Assembly: GCA_016721465.1 (NCBI GenBank)
Contig: JADKIA010000025.1
Location: forward strand, 1-24,695
Direction: 5' to 3'
DNA length: 24,695 nt
From: Ideonella sp.
GTDB lineage: Bacteria; Pseudomonadota; Gammaproteobacteria; Burkholderiales; Burkholderiaceae_C
In this document: one piece after another, positions 17,320 to 24,607 of the stretch
How positions within the stretch are numbered: position 1 is the stretch's first letter
Layout: each line of letters begins with the position of its first letter
Notes under the pieces: model-generated
The model's database searches: none
The model's input: only the letters and a program-made list of their open reading frames with translations
Told to the model about the DNA's origin: nothing
Position numbers and translations under genes: made by a program

Positions 17320-18699
17320 GTGACGCCGACCGTCGTGCTCAACGTCGTGGGCCTCACGCCCGACCTGCTCCAGCATGCGCCCAACTTGATGGCACTGGCG
17401 CGCAAGGGCGCGATGCGTTCCCTCACGACCGTCCTGCCGGCCGTCACCACCACGGTGCAGTCCACCATGCTCACGGGCTTGCAGCCTCGGGACCACGGGA
17501 TCGTGGCCAACGGCTGGTACTTTCGCGACCTGTCCGAGATCTGGCTGTGGCGCCAGTCGAATCGACTGGTGGCAGGCGAGAAAGTCTGGGAAGCGGCCAA
17601 GCGGCGCGACGCGACCTTCACCTGCGCCAAGCTGTTCTGGTGGTACAACATGTACGCGAACGTCGACTTCGCCGTGACGCCCAGGCCCATGTACCTGGCC
17701 GATGGGCGCAAGCTGCCGGACATCCACACCCACCCGGGTGGCCTGCGCGACGAACTGCAGGGCGCCCTGGGTCCGTTCCCGCTGTTCCGCTTCTGGGGCC
17801 CCGGCGCCGACATCGAATCGAGCCGATGGATCGCGCGAAGCGCGCTGCATGTGCTGGAGCACCAACGGCCGACGCTCACGCTCGTGTATCTGCCACACCT
17901 GGACTACGACCTGCAGCGTTTCGGACCCCATCACTCGGCCATCCCCGCACAGGTGGCGGCTGTCGATGCGCTTTGCGAGCCGCTCATCGCCAAGGCGCGG
18001 GCGATCGGTGCCCACGTGGTGGTGCTGTCCGAGTACGGCATCACCGAGGTCTCGCGCCCGGTGCACATCAATCGTGCCTTGCGCGAGGCCGGCTGGCTCA
18101 AGGTGCGGCTCGAGCTGGGTCGCGAACAACTGGACGCTGGGGCTTCAGACGCCTTCGCCGTGGCGGACCACCAGCTTGCGCACGTCTATGTCGCGCGTCC
18201 GGAACTGCTGCCCGAGGTCGCGGCCTGCCTGGCCGCCCTGCCCGGTGTGGAGGCAGTCCTGGACGACGCCGGCAAACGGGCAGCGGGCCTGGACCATGCG
18301 CGGTCGGGCGAACTGGTGGCCGTGGCCAAGGCCGACAGCTGGTTCACCTACTACCACTTCCTGGATGACGCCAAGGCGCCCGACTTCGCACGTATCGTCG
18401 AGATCCACCGCAAGCCCGGCTACGACCCGGCCGAGTTGCTGTTCGATCCCAAGATCGCCTTCCCCAAGCTCGTCGTGGCCTCCCGCCTGGCGCGCAAAGC
18501 GCTCGGCATGCGCTACCTGATGGATGTCATCGGGCTGGACGCGACGGTGGTGCGCGGCTCCCACGGGCGCCCCACCGACCGGCCGGAAGACGGCCCGCTG
18601 TTCATCACCACAGCGCCCGAACTGCTGGCGGACGGGCCGGTGCCTGCCGCGGCGGTGAAACAACTGCTTCTGGATCATGTCTTTGGAGTTGCGGCATGA
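17320..18699 (+). CDS. eboF: EboF-like alkaline-phosphatase-superfamily protein (nucleotide pyrophosphatase/phosphodiesterase family)
   Basis: This is the first gene of the ebo cluster, about 459 residues. The preferred start is GTG at 17320, with an AGG-type site 7 bp upstream and the family-like beginning VTPTVVLNVVGLTPDLL; an upstream GTG at 17281 would add 13 residues. The nucleotide pyrophosphatase core is recognisable: TVLPAVTTTVQSTMLTGLQPRDHGIVANGWYFRD, then LVYLPHLDYDLQRFGPHHSA, VVVLSEYGITEVSRPVHINRAL, and a late VVRGSHGRPTDRPEDGPLF. Compared with canonical family members, the first metal-binding Asp (usual DGL) is replaced (VVGL), and the usual D-H of SDHGM is E-Y, so the metal site differs. 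The catalytic chemistry is unknown; the protein is placed with the precursor-trafficking cluster by synteny. Confidence 0.85.
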   Translation: MTPTVVLNVVGLTPDLLQHAPNLMALARKGAMRSLTTVLPAVTTTVQSTMLTGLQPRDHGIVANGWYFRDLSEIWLWRQSNRLVAGEKVWEAAKRRDATFTCAKLFWWYNMYANVDFAVTPRPMYLADGRKLPDIHTHPGGLRDELQGALGPFPLFRFWGPGADIESSRWIARSALHVLEHQRPTLTLVYLPHLDYDLQRFGPHHSAIPAQVAAVDALCEPLIAKARAIGAHVVVLSEYGITEVSRPVHINRALREAGWLKVRLELGREQLDAGASDAFAVADHQLAHVYVARPELLPEVAACLAALPGVEAVLDDAGKRAAGLDHARSGELVAVAKADSWFTYYHFLDDAKAPDFARIVEIHRKPGYDPAELLFDPKIAFPKLVVASRLARKALGMRYLMDVIGLDATVVRGSHGRPTDRPEDGPLFITTAPELLADGPVPAAAVKQLLLDHVFGVAA

Positions 18700-18742
18700 T
18701 GGATCGGCACATGCACCGGCGGCGCGAGCGGGAGAACAGGGC

Positions 18743-19603
18743 ATGACCCCAGAGTCGGCTTTGCAACATTGGCTCGATCAACGCTTGGACGCGGCGGGTG
18801 CGGCTTGGCTGAGGGATGCTTCGGCCGGCCTTGCCGGTGGCGGTACCGACCGCGACCTGTACCGCTGCGTGAGCCTGGTTTCGCGCAAGCTGGGCAAGGC
18901 GCCACTGGCGCTCAATGCCGAGGAGCTGGCCGCGGCGGCGCGTTCGCGGCCCGGCTGGAATCCGTCTGAGTGGACTGTGGACCAGGCCGCCCGTGTGTGG
19001 ATGCTGCTGGCCGCAAAGATCGACAGCGACACCTTCGTGCGGCGGCTGGACCAGCTTTGCGCCACTGCCGACCTCGACGAGCTCGTCGCGTTTTACCGCG
19101 GCCTGCCGCTCTATCCCGATCCACCGCGGCACCGCCTGCGCGCGGCCGAAGGCGTGCGCACGAACATGCGCGTGGTGTTCGAAGCCGTGGCGCACCACAA
19201 CCCGTATCCCGCCGAGCAGTTGCCCGATGACGCCTGGAACCAGATGGTGCTGAAGACGCTGTTCGTCGGCAGCACGCTGGCGCCCATCGTCGGCCTGGAC
19301 CGCCGCGCCAACGCCACGCTGGCGCGCATGCTGGGCGACTACGCGCACGAGCGCTGGTCCGCCGGCCGGTCCGTGAGCCCGGAGCTCTGGCGTTGCGTGG
19401 GGCCGTTTGCCACGGGCGCACTCATCGACGACCTGGCCAGCGTGCTGGACAAGGGCACGCCGCCCGAGCGCGCCGCCGCCGTGCTGGCGCTGCGCAGCGC
19501 CACCGACCCCGAAGCCCGCCAACTCCTCGACCGCCACGCCGCCTTGCGCGACAACGTGGCGGCACGCGGTGTCGACTGGGTCTCGACCCTCGAATTCAAC
19601 TGA
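18743..19603 (+). CDS. eboA: EboA domain-containing protein
   Basis: The 286-residue product starts at ATG 18743, with GGGAG about 12 bp upstream. It has no recognisable enzyme motif and consists mainly of predicted alpha helices. Conserved-looking stretches are RDLYRCVSLVSRKLGKAPLALNAEELAAA, SEWTVDQAARVWMLLA, ADLDELVAFYRGLPLYPDP, RTNMRVVFEAVAHHNPYPAEQLPDDAWNQMVLKTLFVGSTLAPIVGLDRRAN and YAHERWSAGRSVSPELWRCVGPFA. The phrase NPYPxxxLxxxxWNQMVLKxLFxG is what I associate with EboA. It lies 43 bp after eboF and 17 bp before eboB, all on one strand, in keeping with an operon. It has no signal peptide or membrane segment, so it is probably cytoplasmic. Its biochemical role is unknown in any organism as far as I know. 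Confidence 0.88.
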   Translation: MTPESALQHWLDQRLDAAGAAWLRDASAGLAGGGTDRDLYRCVSLVSRKLGKAPLALNAEELAAAARSRPGWNPSEWTVDQAARVWMLLAAKIDSDTFVRRLDQLCATADLDELVAFYRGLPLYPDPPRHRLRAAEGVRTNMRVVFEAVAHHNPYPAEQLPDDAWNQMVLKTLFVGSTLAPIVGLDRRANATLARMLGDYAHERWSAGRSVSPELWRCVGPFATGALIDDLASVLDKGTPPERAAAVLALRSATDPEARQLLDRHAALRDNVAARGVDWVSTLEFN

Positions 19604-19620
19604 CCCCTGGGAGCAGAACC

Positions 19621-20547
19621 ATGCGCTTCATCGATCCCCACGTCCACATGTCGTCACGCACCACCGATGACTACGAGCGCATGAAGGCCGCCGGCGTCGT
19701 TGCGGTCATCGAGCCCGCATTCTGGCTCGGGCAGGCGCGCACGAACGTCGGCAGCTACATCGACTACCTGTCCAGCATCGTGGGCTGGGAGCGTTTCCGT
19801 GCGTCGCAGTTCGGCATCAAGCACTACTGCACCATCGGGCTGAACAGCAAGGAAGCCAACAACGAGGCCCTGGCCGAGGCGGTGATGGACATCCTGCCGC
19901 GCTACCTGTCCAAGGAAGGCGTGGTGGCGGTGGGCGAGATCGGCTACGACGACGGCAGCGCGCTGGAAGACAAGTACTACCGCGCGCAGCTGAAGCTGGC
20001 CATCGAGTACGAGATGCTGGTGATGGTGCACACGCCGCACCGCGACAAGAAGGCCGGCACCATCCGCAGCATGGAAGTCGCCGTGGAGATGGGCATGGCG
20101 CCGGGCCGCGTCATCATCGACCACAACAACGAGGAGACCGTGCGCGACGTGCTCGATCGCGGTTTCTGGGCCGGCTTCACCCTCTATCCGAACACCAAGA
20201 TGGGCAGTGAACGCATGGTGGAGATCGTGCGCCAATACGGCAGCGAGCGCATCTTCGTGGATTCCAGCGCCGACTGGGGCGTGTCCGACCCGTTGGCCGT
20301 GCCCAAGACCGCGGCGCTGATGATCGAACGTGGCATTGCGCGCCACGATGTCGCAGCGACCTGCTATCGCAATGCACTGGCGGCCTATGCGCAAAGTGGC
20401 CAGATGCTCGAGCAGCACTGGCTGGCACCCGAGCCCGTCGATCAGCGCCTGCTGTTCGAGGGCAACACGGTGCTGCGCGGCCAGGCGCCGCAAGTGGGTG
20501 CCGTGCCGCAAACTGCGGCGCCCGTGGACGCCCTGGCGTTCAAGTAG
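19621..20547 (+). CDS. eboB: TatD-family metal-dependent hydrolase EboB
   Basis: This is a 308-residue TIM-barrel hydrolase of the amidohydrolase/TatD superfamily, starting at ATG 19621 with GGGAG upstream. Metal ligands are visible: HVH in FIDPHVHM at residues about 7-9, Glu in GVVAVGEIGYDDG near residue 106, His in MLVMVHTPHRD, His in RVIIDHNNEETV, and Asp in IFVDSSADWGVSDPLAVP. The nuclease function of ordinary TatD proteins should not be assumed; the family member in ebo clusters has no established substrate. The protein is cytoplasmic with no signal peptide. It sits between eboA (17 bp) and eboD (39 bp), the expected ebo context. Confidence 0.9.
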   Translation: MRFIDPHVHMSSRTTDDYERMKAAGVVAVIEPAFWLGQARTNVGSYIDYLSSIVGWERFRASQFGIKHYCTIGLNSKEANNEALAEAVMDILPRYLSKEGVVAVGEIGYDDGSALEDKYYRAQLKLAIEYEMLVMVHTPHRDKKAGTIRSMEVAVEMGMAPGRVIIDHNNEETVRDVLDRGFWAGFTLYPNTKMGSERMVEIVRQYGSERIFVDSSADWGVSDPLAVPKTAALMIERGIARHDVAATCYRNALAAYAQSGQMLEQHWLAPEPVDQRLLFEGNTVLRGQAPQVGAVPQTAAPVDALAFK

Positions 20548-20586
20548 TCCGCCTTTCGTTTCCCACCTGCACTGGAGTCCATTGCC

Positions 20587-21798
20587 GTGAGCGCCGTGAT
20601 CAGCAACCTGCCGCCGCGCGGCGACGAACGTTCTGCCTTCTACCTGCAGTCGTTCGAGGTCCGCTACGAATACCCCGTGTGCTTCACGGAGCACCTGTTC
20701 GCGCGCGACAATTCGGTCTTCCGCGACACGCTGCTGCGTCGTGAACCGGGTCGCCGTCACCGTTTCGTGGCCTTCATCGACGCCAACGTCGCGGCCTCGT
20801 TTCCGTCACTGGCGCATGACATCGCCGGCTACGCCGGCCTGCATGCCGAGGCCATGGAACTGGTGGCGCATCCGGAATCGGTGCCCGGCGGCGAGCCTGT
20901 CAAGAACGACCCCGCGCTCGTCACCAAGCTGCAGCATCGGCTGGTGGAACTCGGCATCGACCGGCATGCCTTCGTCGTGGGCATTGGGGGCGGCGCGTTT
21001 CTCGACCTCATCGGCTATGTGGCTTCGACCACCCACCGCGGCATCCGCCACATCCGCGTGCCCACCACCGTGCTGGCGCAGAACGACTCCGGCGTGGGCG
21101 TGAAGAACGGGATCAACGCGTTCGGGGTGAAGAACCTGCTCGGCTGTTTCGCGCCGCCTTTTGCGGTGCTCAACGATTTCGACTTCCTGCGCACGCTCCA
21201 GCCGCGCGACAAGATCGCCGGCATTTCCGAGGCGGTGAAGGTGGCGTTGATCCGCGATCGCATGTTCTTCGAATGGCTGGAGGCCAGCGCCGGTGCGCTG
21301 CGCGACTGCGAAAGCGCCGCCATGAGCCGCATGATCCGGCGCTGCGCAGAGCTGCACATGCGGCAGATCGGGCAGGGGGGCGATCCGTTCGAGACCGGCA
21401 GCGCGCGCCCACTCGACTACGGGCATTGGTCGGCCCACAAGCTGGAGGCGCTCACCGCCCACGAATTGCGCCACGGCGAGGCGGTCGCCATCGGCCTCGC
21501 CCTGGATGCCCGCTATTCGGTGCAGGTCGGCATGCTGGCGGCCGGTGGCGAAGACCGGGTGCACGCCCTGTTGAAGCGCCTGGGTTTTCACCTGTGGCAT
21601 CCGGCGCTGGAGTCCCGCGACAGCAGCGGGCGCTGGCAGTTGCTGCGTGGGCTCGAAGAGTTTCGCGAGCACCTCGGCGGCGACCTCACCATCACGCTGT
21701 TGCGCGACATCGGCGTGGGCGAAGAAGTGCATCAGATGGATGCGAAAGAGATCCTGTCCGCGCTGGTCTGGCTGCGACGAAGGGAGCAAGGCGCGTGA
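20587..21798 (+). CDS. eboD: 3-Dehydroquinate-synthase-like sugar phosphate cyclase EboD
   Basis: This is a 403-residue member of the sugar phosphate cyclase superfamily. GTG 20587 is chosen as start, with GGAG about 10 bp upstream. NAD- and substrate-site motifs are present: VVGIGGGAFLDLIGYVASTTHRGI, RVPTTVLAQNDSGVGVKNGINAFGVKNLLG (conserved Lys-Asn), GISEAVKVALI (Glu metal ligand), LDYGHWSAHKLE and LRHGEAVAIGLALDARYS (the two His metal ligands). It differs from housekeeping AroB in the DYGHWSAHKLEAL and NAFGVKN stretches, which recall the 2-epi-5-epi-valiolone-type and EboD cyclases. The gene is the fourth of the cluster, and its stop overlaps the next start by 4 bp. The product is probably a cyclitol or quinate-like compound, but the true substrate is unknown. 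Confidence 0.9.
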   Translation: MSAVISNLPPRGDERSAFYLQSFEVRYEYPVCFTEHLFARDNSVFRDTLLRREPGRRHRFVAFIDANVAASFPSLAHDIAGYAGLHAEAMELVAHPESVPGGEPVKNDPALVTKLQHRLVELGIDRHAFVVGIGGGAFLDLIGYVASTTHRGIRHIRVPTTVLAQNDSGVGVKNGINAFGVKNLLGCFAPPFAVLNDFDFLRTLQPRDKIAGISEAVKVALIRDRMFFEWLEASAGALRDCESAAMSRMIRRCAELHMRQIGQGGDPFETGSARPLDYGHWSAHKLEALTAHELRHGEAVAIGLALDARYSVQVGMLAAGGEDRVHALLKRLGFHLWHPALESRDSSGRWQLLRGLEEFREHLGGDLTITLLRDIGVGEEVHQMDAKEILSALVWLRRREQGA

Positions 21799-23006
21799 AT
21801 CTGGGTGCTGGCGTCCACCTCACCTACTGCAGCAACATCCACCCGGGTGAATCGTGGGCCGAGGTCCGAGCCAACTTCGACCGGCACGTTGTCGCTGTGC
21901 GCGACCGCCTGATGCCCGACGGCGACTTTGGTGTGGGGCTTCGTCTGTCGGCACGCGCGGCCGCAGAGTTGTCTGAACCCGCGGCGCTGGCCGAGTTCCA
22001 GGGTTTTCTCGGCCGCAGCCGGATGTACGTTTTCACGATCAATGGCTTCCCGTACGGCACCTTCCACGGCACCCGCGTGAAGGAGGACGTCTACCTGCCG
22101 GACTGGCGCGATCCGGAGCGGCTGCGCTACACCAACCAACTGGCCGACCTGCTGGCTGCATTGCTGCCGGAGTCGACACCGGGTGCCCCGGCCATCGAGG
22201 GCAGCGTGAGCACCGTGCCCGGCGCGTTCAAGCGCGCGCTGGGCGGGCCGAGCGACGTGCCCGCCATGGTCGAGCACCTGTTGCGCCACGTGGCATACCT
22301 CGTCGCGCTGCGGGCGCGCACGGGGCGGCTCATTGCCCTTGCGCTCGAACCAGAGCCCCACTGTTTTCTGGAGACCATCGAAGAGGTCGTCGCCTTCTTC
22401 GAGCGCGACCTGCATGGTCCGGCCGCCGTGCGCCGCACGATGGCGCTCACCGGCCTTGAGCACACTGCGGCCGCCCATGCGCTGCACGATCACCTGGGCC
22501 TGTGCCTCGATCTGTGCCATGCCGCGGTGGAATTCGAACAGCCCGCGGATTGCGTCCAGCGGCTGCAACAGTCGGGCATCCGTGTGCACAAGATGCAGAT
22601 CAGCGCCGGACTGCGGCTGCCCGCGCTCGACCTCCAGGCGCTCGCCGCATTGAGGCGCTTCGACGATGCGGTGTACCTGCACCAGGTGGTGCAGAACGGG
22701 CCGGATGGCCTGACGCGCTTCGCCGATCTGCCCGAGGCGTTTGACTCGCTGCAGGGCTCGACAGCCGATCGAGAGTGGCGGGTGCACTTCCACGTCCCCA
22801 TCTTCCTCGACCAGCTCGCACCGTTCGCGTCGACGCAGTCCTTCATCCGCGAGGTGCTGGCGATCCAGCGCGCGAGCCCGGTGTCGGCGCACCTCGAGGT
22901 GGAAACTTACACCTGGGGCGTGCTGCCCGAGCCGTTTCGCAGCGGCACGGTGGACGAGGCCGTGGCGCGCGAACTGGCCTGGGTGCGAACGGAACTGGCC
23001 GCTTGA
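21795..23006 (+). CDS. eboE: Metabolite traffic protein EboE (xylose-isomerase-like TIM barrel)
   Basis: This is a 403-residue protein starting at GTG 21795 within the eboD stop (GTGA overlap), which fixes the start and implies translational coupling. The opening GAGVHLTYCSNIHPGESWAEVRANF is the hallmark of this family. Next come FGVGLRLSARAAAEL, FTINGFPYGTFHGTRVKEDVYLPDWRDPERLRYTNQLADLLAALLP, LALEPEPHCFLETIEEVVAFF (Glu ligand), LGLCLDLCHAAVEFEQP (Asp and His), RVHKMQISAGL and WRVHFHVPIF. The Glu, Asp-Leu-Cys-His and late HFHVP resemble the metal ligands of xylose-isomerase-like enzymes. No signal peptide is seen, so the protein is likely cytoplasmic. Homologues are annotated as metabolite traffic proteins because cyanobacterial ebo mutants mislocalise precursors; the enzymatic reaction is not known. 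Confidence 0.9.
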   Translation: MNLGAGVHLTYCSNIHPGESWAEVRANFDRHVVAVRDRLMPDGDFGVGLRLSARAAAELSEPAALAEFQGFLGRSRMYVFTINGFPYGTFHGTRVKEDVYLPDWRDPERLRYTNQLADLLAALLPESTPGAPAIEGSVSTVPGAFKRALGGPSDVPAMVEHLLRHVAYLVALRARTGRLIALALEPEPHCFLETIEEVVAFFERDLHGPAAVRRTMALTGLEHTAAAHALHDHLGLCLDLCHAAVEFEQPADCVQRLQQSGIRVHKMQISAGLRLPALDLQALAALRRFDDAVYLHQVVQNGPDGLTRFADLPEAFDSLQGSTADREWRVHFHVPIFLDQLAPFASTQSFIREVLAIQRASPVSAHLEVETYTWGVLPEPFRSGTVDEAVARELAWVRTELAA

Positions 23007-23875
23007 ACTTCTCGCTTGCACTGCAGCTCGGGCGCATTTCCAACCTGCCCACCGTCTGGTCCAACATGCTCGTGGGTGCGTTGCTCGCCGGGGGCAGTCT
23101 GGCCGATCCGCATCTGCTGCTGTTGATGGTCGCGCTCTCGTTGTTCTACGTCGGCGGGATGTTTCTCAACGATGCTTTTGATCGCGATTTCGACGCCAAG
23201 CATCGCCCGGAGCGTCCGATCCCGTCGGGCCAGGTGTCGGCGCGGCAGGTCTTCGTCATCGGTTTCGCCATGTTGGCGATCGGCATGGCGGCTGTGGCCG
23301 GGGCCAGTCGCGGGCCGGACGGGCTCCCGGCCTGGCGCGCGCTGGCCTCGGGCGTTGCGCTGGCCGGCGCCATCGTGTTCTACGACGCACACCACAAGGG
23401 TAATCCGCTCAGCCCGCTGATCATGGGCCTGTGTCGCGTTTTCGTGGTTTTCACGGCGGCGTTCAGCGTGGCCGCGGTGCTGCCCACGCCGGTGGTGCTT
23501 GCGGCGCTCGCACTGCTGTGCCACCTGATCGGCCTGACCTACATCGCCAAGCAGGAGCATCTGGACCGCATCGGCAACCTGTGGCCGCTCGGTTTCCTCG
23601 CCGTGCCGATGCTGTACGGGCTGGCGCTGGCGCTGTCGGCGCCGGTCGTCTGGGTGCCGCTGGTGCTGTACGCGGCGGTGCTGGGTTTCGCCCTGAATCT
23701 GCTGCGACGCCGCGCGCGGGGCGATGTGCCGCGCGCCGTCGTGATGCTGATCGCTGGCATGTCGGTGCTCGATGGCGTCGTGCTCGCGGGCGGTGGGCAG
23801 ATCGCGCCCGCCGCACTCGCCGTCGTCGCCTTCGGGCTCACGCTGACGCTGCAGCGATGGGTGGCGGGGACTTGA
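23003..23875 (+). CDS. eboC: UbiA-like prenyltransferase EboC
   Basis: This is an integral membrane protein of 290 residues with about eight or nine helices, a member of the UbiA intramembrane prenyltransferase superfamily. The start is TTG at 23003, overlapping the eboE stop by 4 bp. The first Asp-rich motif is clear: NDAFDRDFDAKHRPERPIPSG (N-D-x-x-x-D-x-x-x-D). The second Asp-rich motif is degenerate, with only KQEHLDRIGN after TYIA. The Arg/Pro-rich RPERPIPSGQVS downstream of the first motif is typical of the superfamily. Coupling to eboE and its position as sixth gene match other ebo clusters. It presumably attaches or handles an isoprenoid on the trafficked compound, or provides the membrane step; this is inference. 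Confidence 0.9.
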   Translation: MNFSLALQLGRISNLPTVWSNMLVGALLAGGSLADPHLLLLMVALSLFYVGGMFLNDAFDRDFDAKHRPERPIPSGQVSARQVFVIGFAMLAIGMAAVAGASRGPDGLPAWRALASGVALAGAIVFYDAHHKGNPLSPLIMGLCRVFVVFTAAFSVAAVLPTPVVLAALALLCHLIGLTYIAKQEHLDRIGNLWPLGFLAVPMLYGLALALSAPVVWVPLVLYAAVLGFALNLLRRRARGDVPRAVVMLIAGMSVLDGVVLAGGGQIAPAALAVVAFGLTLTLQRWVAGT

Positions 23876-23887
23876 CCGGCGAAGGCC

Positions 23888-24191
23888 GTGCAAGGCGAGC
23901 CCGGCGTCGAGTGCCAGGGCGAGCCCGGACGCGTCGGCCCTGTCATCGATCGCAACCGTTGCGAGGCGAAAGCGGCATGCGTCGCGGTGTGCCCGTTCAA
24001 TGTGTTCGAGATTCGCAGCCTGGCGTCGTCCGATCGCACCACGCTGACCTTCGTCCGGCAGGCTCAAGGCGTGGGCGCATGGCAACCGGCAGGCGTATGT
24101 GGTTCGTGCCGCGGACTGTCGCGCCTGCCGGATGTGCGTCCAGGCTTGTCCCGAGGGCGCCATCCGCCTCGTTGGCGCTCCACCGGGTTGA
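23888..24191 (+). CDS. Two-cluster ferredoxin ([3Fe-4S]/[4Fe-4S]-like), one frameshift
   Basis: This small iron-sulfur protein of about 100 residues starts at GTG 23888 with GAAGG upstream, 12 bp after eboC. VIDRNRCEAKAACVAVCPFNVFEI carries a first cluster motif of CX5CX3CP, in which the usual second Cys is Lys. After a one-base break near 24055 (removing one C restores FVGRLKAWAHGNRQAYVVRAADC), the second motif is CRACRMCVQACPEGAIRL, a complete CX2CX2CX3CP. The pattern suggests a seven-iron or eight-iron type ferredoxin that carries electrons in the cytoplasm. The short distance implies co-transcription with the ebo genes. It may serve an unidentified redox partner, since no oxidoreductase is in the cluster. 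It could instead be an unrelated gene read by the same transcript. Confidence 0.72.
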
Positions 24192-24289
24192 CGCGCCACG
24201 CCTTCGCTGAATCCCGGCGATGGCGGACAGGGGTTTCAATCCCCATGGTCGGCAAGACAGTTCGGTCGGCGCCGAGGGCCACGCAAGCC

Positions 24290-24303
24290 GTGACCCAAGT
24301 CAC
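24290..24303. repeat. Inverted repeat GTGAC-N4-GTCAC
   Basis: This is a perfect 5-bp inverted repeat with a 4-bp centre, the geometry used by CRP/FNR-family regulators (compare TTGAT-N4-ATCAA). It lies between the ferredoxin stop and the sigma-54 promoter candidate. Its significance is unproven. Confidence 0.3.
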
Positions 24304-24456
24304 TGCGACGGCGCGCCAACCTGCACCGGCATGCATTCAGGAATCACCGCTCGGCCGCGGCGGATGATCGCGTCCGTTTGTCGATTTTTCTTACAACTCC
24401 TTCGGCTGGCTTGGACTGGCGAACGCTAAGTCCATGCTTTATCAAGGAATTGCCAA

Positions 24457-24473
24457 GCGGCACGGGAATTGCT
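24457..24473 (+). promoter_or_regulatory. Candidate sigma-54 (RpoN) -24/-12 promoter
   Basis: GGCACG-GGAA-TTGCT matches the sigma-54 consensus GGCACG-N4-TTGCW exactly in the core, with the required 12-bp distance between the GG and GC dinucleotides. Only the base before GG differs (C instead of T). It lies about 135 bp upstream of the start of the secreted-protein gene at 24608 and reads towards it. In related bacteria, extracellular-matrix and PEP-CTERM genes are often under sigma-54 control. An activator site was not identified. Confidence 0.6.
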
Positions 24474-24607
24474 CGTTCGAGGGCGTAGAAGCAAACCGGT
24501 GACGGGTGCGCATCGATTGATGTTTGACAAGCACATATTTTTTTCTTGGGCGATTCCCGGGCGGGTACCGCTCTGTTGAGTTCAATTCAGCAATCGGAGG
24601 GACTGCA

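Larger units (their letters stand above)
24192..24607 (+). other. 416-bp intergenic region before the last gene
   Basis: No gene is supported here. The region is less GC-rich than the rest, especially 24380-24600. It contains an inverted repeat GTGAC-CCAA-GTCAC (24290-24303), a candidate sigma-54 promoter, an isolated TTGACA (24524-24529) without a matching -10, and a GGAGGG ribosome-binding site just before the start at 24608. No strong terminator for the ebo operon was recognised. Confidence 0.5.

Noticed and set aside
19621..20547. Annotation of the TatD-like gene as a DNase.
   Set aside because: Its position in the ebo cluster and the divergent sequence argue against a generic DNase label.
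24227..24246. GGGGTTTCAATCCCC, resembling the GTTTCAATCC start of some CRISPR repeats.
   Set aside because: It occurs once, with no second repeat or spacer pattern nearby and no cas gene.
24524..24529. A perfect TTGACA that could be a sigma-70 -35 box.
   Set aside because: No acceptable -10 hexamer lies 16-18 bp downstream; the region there is TTGGGCGATT.
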